Made by a program: the position numbers and the translations under genes
Origin: Sarcocystis neurona
Lineage: Eukaryota; Apicomplexa; Conoidasida; Eucoccidiorida; Sarcocystidae
Direction of reading: 5' to 3'
DNA length: 64,000 nucleotides
Assembly (NCBI GenBank): GCA_000727475.1
Contig: KL647288.1
Location: forward strand, 784,832-848,831
Notes under the pieces: generated by a model
Database searches by the model: none
Told to the model about the DNA's origin: nothing
The model's input: only the letters and a program-made list of their open reading frames with translations
In this document: piece after piece, positions 26,601 to 40,841 of the stretch
Position numbering within the stretch: position 1 is the first letter of the stretch
How the letters are laid out: each line of letters opens with the position of its first letter

Positions 26601-29600
26601 CTCCAACACATAAGTTCTTCTATGTACATATACACACATATATATATATATAGTATGCACATCAATATCTATATGTATATGACGTAGATGTATATATCTC
26701 TCTATATACGTAGGTATATGTGTATACCCATCTGCCACTCAAGTACATAACAGACCACCTAAATTCATTTACATACATATACGCATACATATATATACGC
26801 ATACATACATATACGCATACATATATATACGCATACATATATATACGCATACATACATATACGCATACATACGTACACATATATATATGTATATACAGAT
26901 AAATACGTATACGTCTATAAGATATACATAGGAAATAACATAAGTGTCTATACGTGTATATAGCAACCTGCCACTTGTATCCATAACATTTCACCTGCAT
27001 TCATCTATACACACATAAAAATATATACATATATACGTAAATAGTATACGCATCAATATCTATACCTATGTAACATGTATATGTATAGCGACGTACCCCA
27101 CTTCACTTGATGACGCCGCGATTGAATTAATCTACATACCTACATACACACATATATATAATATACGTATGAATATCTATACGTATACAATGTATACATA
27201 TATGTACATAGGTATATATATATACATGTACCTGTATCTATTTGTATGTATGTATGGACGTAAGTATATGCAGATACATTACGTATATATGTGTATATCA
27301 CATATGCGTCTCCATATATATATGTAATATATGTATATATGTATGTACTTGTATACGGGCATTGAGGGGAGTCGTTAGTCAATATGTAAGCGTATGTAGA
27401 GGCGTATAAATATATGTATGTGTATGTGTGTCTGTATGAATGCTTGTATCTCTTGACGAGGCAATTTTACTTCGGTGTGTATATATGGACAACGCAACGC
27501 ACAAGGAAATTTCCAATTTATATATGTGGAGGGAATAAACGAGTTTGTCTCCGCGGAAGTATTTCTTCCGCCATTCACGTCTTATATATCTACGTGTGTG
27601 GCTGTGTCTCATCCGTGGGTGTGTGGTGAGACGCGCATGCGCGCGCGTGTCTGCCCGCGGGTAGACGTCGTGTCTCTTTTGCGTGGAAAATGAAGCAGAA
27701 GAGAAGGGAGGCGTGGGTCGACTACTGCGGCCACGTGCGCGTTTCTGTCTGTGTGCGGTTCTCCCCTTCTTCGTCTCTCCACGCGAAGCAGCAGACGCAG
27801 ACGAAGAAGAACAGAAACAGACACAGGGGGGGAGACACGGGGAGACACGGGGAGACAGAGAAAAGGGGAAAACAAAAAGAAGGGAGACAAGAAGAAGACG
27901 AGCAGAGGAAACGAAAGAGAAAGAGAGAAATGAAAAAACAAACGGAAATAGGAGGAGGGGGAAGATTTGAAGAAACGTCAAAAGGAAGCAAAAGAAAGAC
28001 TTTTCTCTCTCCCTTTCTCCCCGTCCCTGTCCCTCTCCCCCCGTCTCCTTCTCCCTCTCTCCCTCTGCGTGTCTCCCTGTCTCTCTCTGTGTTTCTCTGC
28101 ATCTCTCTCCCTGTCTCCCCGTCTGTCCGTCTCTCTCTCTGCCTCTGTCTCTGTCTCTCTATGCATGTCTCCTTCTCCCTCTCCCTCTCCCTCTCTCCGT
28201 GTCTCCTTCTCCCTGTGTCTCCTTCTCCCTGTGTCTCCCTGTCTCCCCCCCTCTCTCTGTCTCTCTCTGTGTCTCCTTCTCTCTGTCTCCTTCTTCCGGT
28301 CTCCCTCTTCCTGTGTCTCCCTCTGTCTATCCGTGTCTCCCTGTCTCTCTCTGTCTCCTCCTCCCCGTCTCTTTCTCTCTGTGTCTCCCTGTCTCCCTGT
28401 GTCTCCCTGTCTCCCTGTGTCTCCCTCCGTCTCTCCGTGTCTCTCTCTGTCTCTTTCTATGCCTCTCCCTTCTTTTTCCTTTTTGTGTCGGAAAGTTGGA
28501 GTCGCGCGCGGGGGCCGCTCCATGCCTTCCTCCTCTTCATCCTTGTGTTCTTTATCTTCTTCCTGGGTCCTGTAGTTTCTACCCGTCGGACTCACCCTCT
28601 TCACACAGACACGTCTTCCTGCTGCCGTTTCTGTCCCTGCTGCTGCTGCCGCCATCGTGGCTGTTCCTGCTGCCGTCCTGCGCCTCCTGTCGCTGCTGCT
28701 GCTGCTGTTCCTGCACCTGCTGCCGCTCCTGGAGGGACTGTGTGTGTTGTTGCTGCTTTTGTGGGGAAGGTCGTTTTGTTTCCCGCAGGTGCGCTCGCTA
28801 CAGAGACGCAGAGGAGAGGGCTGGGTATAAATTTCGATAATTCCTTCCTCGTGATTGATGAGGCTCACCACCTCCCTGATATTATCGCCAACGGTGCTTC
28901 AGCATCCCTTGATATTCACTCTGTAAGAACACTCTCTTCCTCTTCCTCTTCTTCTTCTTCGTCCGCCTTTTTTGTCTGCCTTTTCGTGTCTATTTATGTA
29001 GCAGCTATGCGCGTCCCTGGGTTTCACTGTGTCATATACGCATGCATGTGTTTCTCTCCACTTCTCTCTTCCCCTTTCGACTTCCACCTTCCACCCACAC
29101 ATCCCTTCCCCTTCTTCATCATCCTTTCGTCCCTCTATCGTTTGTCTCCCTTCTCTCTGTCTCCGGTAGTATCGTTCTTCGATTTTTTCTGCGTGTCTTA
29201 CCGTGTGGGTGCCTTTGCTTTCAGCTGTCTCTCTGTCTCCCCGTCTCTGTCTTTTTTGTGTTTTCACTCTGTCTCACTTTCATATTCTTGCCCGGTGTGT
29301 ACCCGTCTCCTTCTACTTTTTTGTCTCCCAACCGCCCGCGCTCTCCGTGTCTCCGTGTCTCTGTGTCTCTGGAGAGGTGTCTCCCACCTTCTCAACAACA
29401 CTGCCTCGGTTTCCGTTTTCTTCGGTTCTTCTACCCAGGCGTCTCGCCCACGGGTCCTCTTCTTCTTTTTCGCTTTGATTTTCCCCTGCCTCCTTCGCCT
29501 CAGTATCTCTGCCCTGCTGCTCCTCCTCCTCTTCCTCCTGGTCCTTCTGCTGCTACTGCTGTTGTCCTCCACCTGCTGCTCCTCCTCTTCCTGCTGCTGC

Positions 29601-32600
29601 TCTCTGTCCTCCTCGTCTCCCCCCCACCTCTCGTGCTGCTGTTCCTCCTCCTTCTCCACCTGCTGCTGCTGTCTCTGCCCTGCTGCTGCTCCTCTTTTCT
29701 CCTGGTCCTTCTGCTGCTACTGCTGCCGCTGCCCCTCTCCTGCTGCTGCTGCTGCCGTCCCTGCTCCTCTTCCTGCTGCTGCTGCTTCTTCTGCTGCCAC
29801 TGGTGCTGCTCTTTCCCTTCTGCTGCTGCTGCTCTTCTGCTCCACTTCTACCTCCCTCGTTTGACCCTCCCCAACTTCCCCCCAGGCTCATACCACTCTT
29901 CCATTCGCACGACTCTTTCTCTTTTTCCCGCTCTCTCCTCATCTACAAAAATATAAATATGCGCATCTATACGCACATAAACGTATATACTTCTACACTT
30001 CTCTCTCTTACACACGTATACATCTACGTTTCCCTGTCTCACATATATATATATATATATATATATGTGTAAATTTCTCTCTCTCTTTCTCTTTCTCTAT
30101 CTTTCTCTGTCTTTCTCTATCTCTCTCACATATATATATATATGCATGTGTGAATCTGCCTGTGTATTTATATGTATAGATAGATATATAGACGGATAGA
30201 GATACGTGTATATATATATATATATATGAAACTTTAGCTCTATTTCTCTGTCTCTTCTTCTCTCTCACATATATATGCATATATATACACATGTATATGT
30301 ATGTGCACGCGCATATATATATATATAAATAGATAGGTACATGTATATGGATTCGTTCTTCTTGCTGCTGCACAGACCCACACGAAAGTAGGAGACGGAG
30401 GATTAGAAGACGGACATTTTGCCGGCCATGAACTTTTCTGCTCCTACTTCGTTTCCCCTTTTTCTGTCTCGCCGCGTCCTACGCTCTGCCCTTCTGCTGC
30501 GGCTGTCGCTGCTCCTCTTCGCCTCCTCCTCTGCATGCGAACTCCGTACGAGCGCGCGTCGCACGTTCGTCAGTTTTCTCCGAATTCCTTTCCAACAAAA
30601 GAAGAACTTCTCATCAGACAATTACACCCATTTCCAAGAAAGACACACATATATATATATATATATTCAATCCATATATATATACATATGCATGTGTATG
30701 TACGTATATATAGTTTCCGTATATACATACATATGCATATGTATGTATGAGTATATAGTCTTTATATATATATGTATGTGTATGTATACGGATGCCTATA
30801 TTTCTTCTAAATGTATAGCTATAAATATATATATATATGTATATATGTATATATGTTCTTTCCATATATATATATATGCATGTGTATGTACATATATATA
30901 GTTCCCACGCATATATTTGTATACGTATGTATATGGTTTTTTTGTATGTATACACATATATCTATGTATATGTGTATATTTGTCTGCTACCTGTATCTAT
31001 TTCTCCTTCTTCTTCTACTTCGTGTGTCTGTGGCGTCTTGCTTTCATCGGTGTCTCTTCCTTTTTGATGGTCACATGATCTGCTGCTGCCTTCTCTGTTT
31101 TCATTTTCTCCTTCTAAATTTCGTTTTATCCGGGTCTCCTTCTTCTCTTTTCCTCAGGGTAGTGCTCTTCACTTTTCTCTCTGTTTCTCTGTCTCTTCCA
31201 GGTAAAGGACGCATGCAGCAGCCTCCTTTTATACGTCCAGAAGTACTGCGACCGACTTCCGCCTGGCGCTGCCCACCACCTGCAGCAGCTTCTCCGCCTC
31301 GTAGAGCAGCTGCTTCGCTGTATGGAGCATCCTCCATCATCTCTGCTGCAGTTGCTGCAGCAACAGCGACAGCAACGGCAGCAGCACCCGCAGCAGCAAC
31401 AGCACCCGCAGCAGCAACAGCACCCGCAGCAGCAACAGCAGCTGCAGCAGCAACAGGAGCAGCAACGGCAGGAGACGAGCGAGGCCGGAGGGCGAAAGAG
31501 ATTCTGCCGTGGCGTGGACGGAGGGGGGGCAGCAGCAGGAGCAAGACAGCAGCAGGCCATCGCAGCAGCCTCCCCGAGGGAAAACGTCGTTGCTTCTCGA
31601 AGCGGCGCTGTTGCTGGTGCCGCAGCTTTTGACCGACGCTGCAGCAGCAGCAGCAGCACGGGGATCCTCAGACGTGATAGTGGCAGCAACGACAGCAATG
31701 CCGCGGTCTCATCTCTTCCTGGCGTTTCTTCTCACTTTCCTTCTTTCAGTTCCTCCTCTGTCTCTGCGTCTCCTTCTTCCTCCTTTCCTTCCTTTTCTTC
31801 GTCGTCTTCTTCTTTTGTTTGCTCTACCCCCTGCAACAACGCCGTGGCCGTAACTGCTGCGCGGCTGCTGCAGGCGCTGCAGTTGACATACTTCTCTTTT
31901 CATGACCTCCTCTCCTTCCTCAGCGACGACCAGCAGCACTTCTGCCCTCGCATGCGTTCCTTTATTCTCGCCCACAACGCCGCTGCCGCTGCAGCAGAGC
32001 GAGAGGCGCCAGCAGCAGGGCGAGCAGCAGCAGCAGGAGGAGGAACAGCAGCTGCAAAAAAAACAGCAGCAGCAGGAGAAACAGCAGCAGCAGGAGAAAC
32101 AGCAGCCGCAGGAGGAACAGCAGCCGCAGGAGGAACAGCAGCAGCAGGAGGGACAGAAGAAGCGAATATCTGCAGTGAAAAGAGGAACGGCAGGGGAGAG
32201 GTGCTGCGGTCGACGTGTCTGTACACCTTGCGCGCTTTCCTGCGGGCGTTGCTCGAAGCAGGCAGCAACGACCGAGTTTTTCTGTTTTTCACCGACAAAT
32301 CTTCTGGCAGCAACTCTTCTTTTTCTTCCTCTTCCCCTTTCTTTTCGTGTCGAGCCGGCTCTGCTTCCCGTGCTGCAGAAGAAGACGAAGGGGCTTCCCG
32401 TGCTTCTGCAGCAGAGAAGACAGACGAAGGAGAAGAAGAAGACGTCTTCAAGAGAAGAGAAGAAGATGTGAAAATTGTACGACTGCAGGTCCTCTGTCTC
32501 GACGTCGGTAGGAAGTTCGTCCACGTCGCTTTCTCTTCTGTCTTCCATCTATTCCTAGTTTCCTTCCCTTAACACCAGCCACCCCATCTATCCACCAATC

Positions 32601-35600
32601 TCCCCTATGTATATATAAACTTTTGCAGACAAAATATGTGAAGACGCCTTTCTTTTGGTGTCTGTGTGTCTCTTTCTGTGTGCTTCTATGCCTCTCCGCG
32701 TATATATGTAAGTGTGTGTACGCTTCTCTTCTATATATCTCTTTGCCTCTATGTATGGTTGTCCAGTATATATTCCTGGACCTACATATAAATATGCATT
32801 CATATATAGAGAGAAAGAGAGACAGATAGATAGATATATGTATATATTAATTAAGTATACGAATGTGTGCTCCTCACTGTATATCTCTGTACCACTCTAG
32901 ATATATGTGTATATACATATGCGTGAGTATACGCATTTTTGTCCGGTGTATATCTCTGTACCTATATATATGTATAAATGCGTGTATAAAAGTATATATA
33001 TATATAAATATACGTGTGCATATGTATGGTTGGTCACTATATATTCCTCCTCATCTATTTGTACATATATTTATATGTACGTGAGAGTATATGTATGTTT
33101 GTGAAGTGTATATGTCTCCCCCTCTCTCCCTGTATATATGTGTATAACCCTATATATATATATATATATGTAGATATGTCCGTAGATATGTATATCTTGT
33201 AAGTAGACATGGATAGTTTTCTGTAGGACATGCGCATGAGTTCCCTCTTCCTTTCTTTGGAAACAAGTGGAAATGACGTCTTTTCTTATATAAGTCCCTC
33301 GCGCATGCAGCGTTTTCTCCGGAGTTGCACTTCGCTTGAGAAAGGGCCCACTCCTTACAAATATGTCTCCGACTCCCCCCACGCTTTCTACGATACAAAC
33401 CACACCTACACGTATATATATATATACGCACACAGACACCTACATATATACATCTATATATATGCTTATATATATGTACATACTTACATACATTTGTTCA
33501 GCTATAAATATATATATATATACCCACGTGTACATATATGCATATACATATGTATGTATAATATCTATATAAACACACCTACGCGTAGATACACACTTCT
33601 CTACCTGTCTCTCTCTCTGTCTATATATATATATATATAAACACACACCCATATATATATATACACTCATATATGTAGATATATGTGTGGCTATAAATTT
33701 ACACATATCTATCCATCTGTGTACCCATAAATATGTATGTATCGCTCTATATATACACACCTATATAAACCTATATGTACACCCACATTTGTATTACATG
33801 TATGTATGTATATATATATGTACGCACCTTCATATATATATACGTGTATATATTAAGAGTCTGCCTGGAGGAAGAGACATACCGTAGGCTGACGGCTCGT
33901 CATGAGTTTTACACCTGTGAGTGGTGGATTTATCGAAGAAAAGTGGCACTTTCTTTAATGCGGCATTTCTCTGCGGTGTGCTCTGCTTCTGCAGGAAGAT
34001 GCTTCGGCTCCATTCGTGAGTCGTCTCGTGTCGGCAGCTGTTGGCGACGAAGAGCGGAGAGTGCGACGGACACAAGAAGAGAGAGAATAGGGGAGAGGAA
34101 CGTGGGGAAGGAAGAGAGGAGACGCAGCAGCAGCAGCAGAGGCGAAGAGAGAGGACTGCAGCAGAAGGAGGAGAGCAACGCAGGGAAGAGGGGAGGGTGC
34201 CGGCGAAGGGGACGAAACGAAGAGAGGAAGGATTGGAGAGGGGACGGAGATCTCGAAACAGAAGGAAGGGAGGAGAAGTATAAGGCGGGAAGACAACGAG
34301 TGGGAAGGGAGAAGAAAAGACAAAGGGAAATGGGGCCTTTTCCTCTGCTGCTCCTGCTGCTGCTGCTCCCTCTGCTGCCACTGCTGCTTCTCCTGCCGGT
34401 TCCTGCGTACTAATCTACACGTGCTTACCCAACACACATATAGCAGTCATATATGTATGTAACTCGTCTTGCTCCTGCTGCTGCCGTTGCTAATGCTGCT
34501 TCTCCTGCTGTCTCTCTTGCTGCTGCTGCAGTTGTTTCCGCTCATCCCGTCGCTTCTGCATTTGCTGCCGGTCGAACTGCTACTCCTCTTGCTGCTGGTG
34601 TTGCTGCTTCTGCTGCTGTTGCTGCTTCTGCTGCTGTTGCTGCTTCTGCTGCTGTTGCTGCTTCTGCTGCTGTTGCTGCTTCTGCTGCTGTTGCTGCTTC
34701 TGCTGCTTGTGCCGCCTCCGCTCCAGCTGCTGCCTTTCCTGCTGCTCGTCTTGCTGCTGTTGCTTCTGGTGGGCTTTGTGTGAATTCTGAGTTTCTCCGT
34801 TGCACTTCTTTGCCTATTTCTCTCTCCTTCGTTTTGTCCTCCTCTCCCTCCCTTTCGCCCCTATTCCTTCATTTGCTTTTATCTCTTTCATTTCTGCCTT
34901 TTCCCTCCTCCTTTTGTCTCTGTCTGTCTCTGTGTCTCGCAGTAAATCGCTGCAGCAAATGCGTTTTGCTGGGCGGCACACTCTCCCCCCGGCTGCGTCT
35001 GGCGCCTCTGCATGCGTCTCTCTCTCCAGCTGCTCTTCTTCATTTTAGCGGCCCGCACGTTATTCCTCCTTCGCGCGTTTTTGTTGCTGCTGTTGCTGCA
35101 GCAGGTGAGTCTTTTGCTCCTTCCCTGCGATACTGCTGTGCTGCCGCTGTTACTCCCTCCTCCTCTTGAGCTGCCATTTCTCCCACTTGCCGTTGAGCCT
35201 CTGCGGCTGCTGCTGCTCTGCTGCGGGTGCAGCCGGTGTCCTCCTCCTCCTCTTCTTCGGAAGCTGCTGCTACGCCTTCAGCTGGTGCTGCTGCTGCGCC
35301 TTCTTCTGCTCCTGCTACGCGTTCTGCTGCTGCTGCGCGTCTTCTGCTGCTGGTTGTCGTGCACTGCTGCTGCTGCTTACTTTTTTTCTCTTCCTCTGCT
35401 GTTGTTCGTTGCTGCTGCTGCAGCTGTTTTTGCCGCTGCCGCTCCTGCTGCTCTCGCGGCAAGTCCTGCCGTGTTTGCTATTGCTGCTGTCCCTGCTGCT
35501 GAATCTCCTGCTTCCGCTGCTGCTGCTTCTTCTCCTCCTCCTCCTCCTTCTCTGCCTCTTCGCGCTACACGTGACGCCGCCGCTTCTGTTGCTGCTGCTG

Positions 35601-38600
35601 CTGCTTCTTCTTCGCGCCACCTCTGCTGAGGTTGCTGCTTCTGTTGCTGTTCTTGCTGCTGGTGCTACTTCTGCCTCTTCTGCTTTCCTCTTTTTTTATT
35701 CGTAGAAGAAGGAAACTGCTGCTTTGATTCTCGTTTCCACGTCCAAGCGGACATAAGGAGTCGGCAGCAGCAACACCGGGCGCTGCTGCTGCTGCTGATT
35801 GCAGCCAGTTGCACAGTACCACGTGGAGAGGGGATTCTCGTTTTCTTCCCTTCCTTTTCCTTTCTTCGTCAATTTCACCAGTTTCTTCTTTCTCAGCGTA
35901 AGGTCTCTAATCTCCTCTTTCTCTGGAAATACTCCTCCCTACACATGAATTCGCCTACACGAAAGTTTATGTGCACGTGTTTCCCTCTATATGAAGAAAT
36001 ATGTACATATGTATTCATCTAGATGGAAATATATATACGCATATATATATATATTCGTATATGCGGAAGTATACATATATATATACACACATATTCATGG
36101 GTGTGGAAATATATATGTACGTATATGTATATGTATAGTCGTTTATATGGAGAGAAATATATATATATATAGGTTCGTCTAGATGCAAATGTGTATATAT
36201 ATATATAATCCTGTGTATGGAAAAAATGTGTATATCTATGCATATATATTCGTGTGTATAGACATATATCTGTATATATGTATATATGTCCATATGGGAA
36301 AATATGTGTATGTATATAATATATATTCGTGTATATGGAAATATATATATAGATATATATTCGTATATGTGGAAGGATAAGTAAACAGGTGTTGATCTAC
36401 AAAGATGTGCCCATTTTTTGTTGGCGTTTTTCTCTGCATTTCCTCAAAATCGAGTAGTTCTGTCCATGTAGCCGTCTGTCTTTTCTTCTTCACTTCGTCC
36501 TACCTGCACCAGCCTCCGTAGACGAATACGTACATCTACCCATATATATTAAAATCGAATAGTTATATACTCGAAAGTATCAAATACGTGTATATATAAG
36601 TAAATATCAAACATTTATATATAGGCTGGACTAGCTGCATGCAAAGAGAATCTAAGAGATGAGCCTCTGCACAGGAACGTGGAGTTGATATTTCTCAGTC
36701 GTTGATGTACCGCACGAATTTTTTTTTTTTCATTCGTAAGAGCATCTGCATGTGCGGACGCCTCGTCCTTCTTTTACTTCCTCTATACATACGTGTATCT
36801 ATATATAGCTGTACAAACAGGTATATATACATATAACTATCAGCACATCAATATACATATACATGTTTATATATATGCGTATATGGATGAATACACGCAG
36901 ATCGATATCAATATACATATATATATATATGTGTACAGGCAATTATACACGTATATATATATATATGTATATATAGATGTGCGTATGTGTACAAATAATT
37001 GTACACATATTTAATATATATATATGTATACGTATGTATGCAGATAATTCTACCCATATATATGTAACTACATGCATATATACGCATACAGATAATTGTG
37101 CACATATATATATATATATGTCTATGTGTATGTATATATAGATGCACATATATGTATACAGATAATTGTACATATATTATATGTATATATATGTATAAAT
37201 GTGAATACTGATGATGATACCCATATATACATATATACAGACAATTATAAAGGCATATATCTATCTCTCTCTCTACATATAGATATGCATATGTGTACAG
37301 ATAATCGTACATACATATATATACATGTATATGTATCCAGGTAATTATACCCATATACATATATATACATATATATATATATATATGTATGTGTATACAG
37401 ACAATTATGCACGTATAAATACATGTATATATGTACACAGATACTGTACATATATATGTATATATGTATACAAACACATATGTATACGGATAATTATACA
37501 CTTAAACATATATATGTAGAGCGCAAAATTTCTTACTATTTGTGTGGATAGGGAAGAAGCATCGTCCTGTGGTGTCTGTACACCTGAAAACGGGTGTTTC
37601 AATTCTTTTGTAGGTCTTCTTTGCTTCCTTCTCTTTTTCTCGTCGTTCTACTTCAGACTGCCTTTCTCTTTGAATCCCCCTTCTCTTCCTAAAAAGTCTT
37701 CATTTCTCTCTTCCCTGCGCATTTGCTTTTCTACTTTTCCCAGCGTCTGCTGTCCCCCCTGCGGGGCTGCTCCGCCTTCACCCTCTTCTCCGCCTCTTCC
37801 TCTCTTTTGTCCTCCTCTCCTCCATCTTCTTTTTCCTTTCCGTCTTCCTCGCTTTCTTCTTACTCTCTCTGTCTCTCGCTTGTGGATTGTGGGGCGTCTT
37901 TTCTCGCTCAGAAGCAGCAGACCTGGTGCAGCAGCTGCTGCGTGTCTGCCCGCGCATATTTGTCGAGCAGCAGAAAACGCCGCGCCCGCAGCTCCTCCTT
38001 CAACAGGAACAGCAGCAGCAGAGGAGAGACAGCAGCAGCAGCAGTTCTAGCAACTGCAGGAGCTACAGCAGCAGCAGCAGTTCTAGCAACTGCAGGAGCT
38101 ACAGCAGCAGCAGCAGTTCTAGCAACTGCAGGAGCTACAGCAGCAGCAACAGCGGCACTGAGAGCAGCACGCGGACACGCAGCAGCGGCAGCAGCAACAG
38201 CGTCACCAGCAGCGGCAGCGGCAGCAGCCGCAGCAGCAGCAGCAGCCTCTCCAGGAACAGCACCAGTTACCTCCGCAGGAACGGCAGCAACATGTTAGGA
38301 GTGCCTGGATTTGGCTCGATAACTTCGCTTAAGGATGACCGCAGGCAGCAGCAGCAGCAGACGAGCAGCGGCAGCGCTGATGCGGCGGGAGACTTTGAGA
38401 GTTCTGCAGGAGACAGAAGAAGATTTTCTTCGACAGGGAGAACGACCGGAGTTCCCACGGCTTCCCTCTCCCATTCTTCTTCACTTATCGACGGTAGAAA
38501 CGCACATGCATTTGCACCCTGTCGCAAACCCTTTCTCATCTTTCTCCGCGTCCGCCTGCTCTCTTTCTCGGTCTCTCGACTTCTCTGCATCTTTCTTTCT

Positions 38601-40810
38601 CTCTTATCAATCCTCTACGTGTATCTATTTATCCCTACGTTTACTCATATATATATATATATACGCGGGAATACAGGTATTTCGTTGTATACATATACAT
38701 ATATATATGCATATATATGTGTTTCTCTGTATGTATGTATATATATGTATAGGTATTTCTCTGTATACATATATATATATGCATATATATGTGTTTCTCT
38801 GTATGTATGTATATATATGTATAGGTATTTCTCTGTATACATATATATATATATATATGCATATATATGTGTTTCTCTGTATGTATGTATATATATGTAT
38901 AGGTATTTCTCTGTATACATATATATATATATATATATATATATGCATATATATGTGTTTCTCTGTATGTATGTATATATATGTATAGGTATTTCTCTGT
39001 ATACATATATGTATATATATGTTAAATCGATATAGATACATACGTCTGTAGAGCTTCGGAAGGGAAGCGCAATAAATTGGGAATGTTTGTGTGGACTTGC
39101 TCTTTGCTGTCTCTACTCACACGAGATATTTTCTCTTTTTTCCTGCATGCGAAGGAAGAAGCAGACGCGTTATATTTTTCCCCACACATGGGGAGACGAG
39201 ACGCAGCGAACTACGGTGTGTCCGACTCGCGCTTTGTCCAGAAACTTTCTTCTTGTCTGTCATTTCCTCTCTCTTTTTATACATCCACCTACACAAGGAA
39301 GATATGTACATATATCCATATACGTGTGAGCAGACGTATTTTTACTACTACACCCACCTACATGTTAGAAGCAGAAACTCTATGTGTGGGTCTCTATATA
39401 TGTACAACTATGCTTATGACGTCCGCCTATATATGCTATACACAACGAAACTACATATATATCTGTGTGAAGACGTAGATATATAATTCCACTTAGGTCC
39501 GTATATACTTCTTCAAGAAGAAAAGTTAGGCCCTCTTCTCCATATATGCAGATCTATACTTATGACGTCCACCTCTATACACACATGTGTATACGTGTGT
39601 GTGTATAGAACCCGCGTGGCCCCGTTTGTCTCTGCATGTGTCTGTTTCTGTATATTGTGTGAATGTTGGAGAAATATGGGGAGAACTGATAGAAAGAAAA
39701 AGGAAGAAAAAGAAAGGAAGAGACGAAGTCGGGTGCGCAGGCACGTGGAAAGTGTCGACGGAGACAGCGAGACGGAGAGACAGAAGAGGACTCTTCATTC
39801 TCCGTCTGTGCCATCCAGCCGTTCCCTTTCTGCTGCAATCTTCTGCATCTTTCTCTGCCCGTAATTTAGCCACCCTACCTCTATTGCAGTCTTCTCTTCC
39901 TTTTCTTTCTGGCTGTGTCTCTCCCCTACTCGAGTCGTCTTGGCAGCGGTATAACACACGAAACGACCTCTTCGACGCGGCCCTACGCGTCTCCCCGTCT
40001 CCCTCTGCTGTCTCCCTGTGTTTCCCACTGCTGTCTCCGTGTCTCTCCCTCTGCTGTCTCCCTGTGTTTCCCACTGCTGTCTCCGTGTCTCCCCCTCTGC
40101 TGTCTCCGTGTCTCTCCCCCTGCCGTCTCCCTGTCTCTCCCTCTGCTGTCTCCGTGTCTCTCCCCCTGCCGTCTCCCTGTCTCTCCCTCTGCTGTCCTCC
40201 TGTCTCTCCCTCTGCTGTCTCCGTGTCTCTTCTTTTCCGTCGCCCTGGAAATGTGGAACGTTCGGGTCTTTTTTTTCTCTCGCTCGCTGTCTGTCTCGCT
40301 CAAGCGACACTTCCCACGCGGCAGCAGTTGACTTCTCTCTTCCTCTCTCTTTTGCTTTCGCTTTTCGTTTTTCTCGTGCTGGCGCAGACGCCGGTGATTG
40401 AGCGGGCGAGAAGTCTCTCTGCAGTTCATCACGTACAAGGCGTCTCCGTAGCTCTTGGGAGTTTTCTTCTTCTTCTCCTCTACACGAAAATGTTGATGAG
40501 GTAGATGCTCATGCAGCCAGAGATAGACTTTACAACTCAACATCGACGAAGAGACGAAGGAATGCGCTACAAAAGACTCTCAAAAATTGTAGACAGCACA
40601 TACATATATATACACACACGCATAAACATATATATAAAGGTGCCGCCTAGTCTTATATATAAGAACACATACATATTTATATATAAATTCACAAACACCG
40701 ACACCATACATATATATGTATATATGCGAAGGTGCCGTGTAGTTATACATAGAAGTCAACACACATATATATATATATATATATGTAGATGTGCAAACAT
40801 GAATACCCTG

Positions 40811-40841
<31 letters not shown>

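Noticed and set aside
27690..29864. A 724-codon plus-strand open frame, Ser/Leu/Cys-rich
   Set aside because: Apart from the 51 codons of the DEAH exon it is a translation of GTCTCC, TCTTC and CTG repeats, with no other conserved motif. Only the DEAH segment is kept.
36793..39041. Many Tyr/Ile/Cys-rich open frames on both strands
   Set aside because: They are translations of TATATG and TACATA microsatellites.
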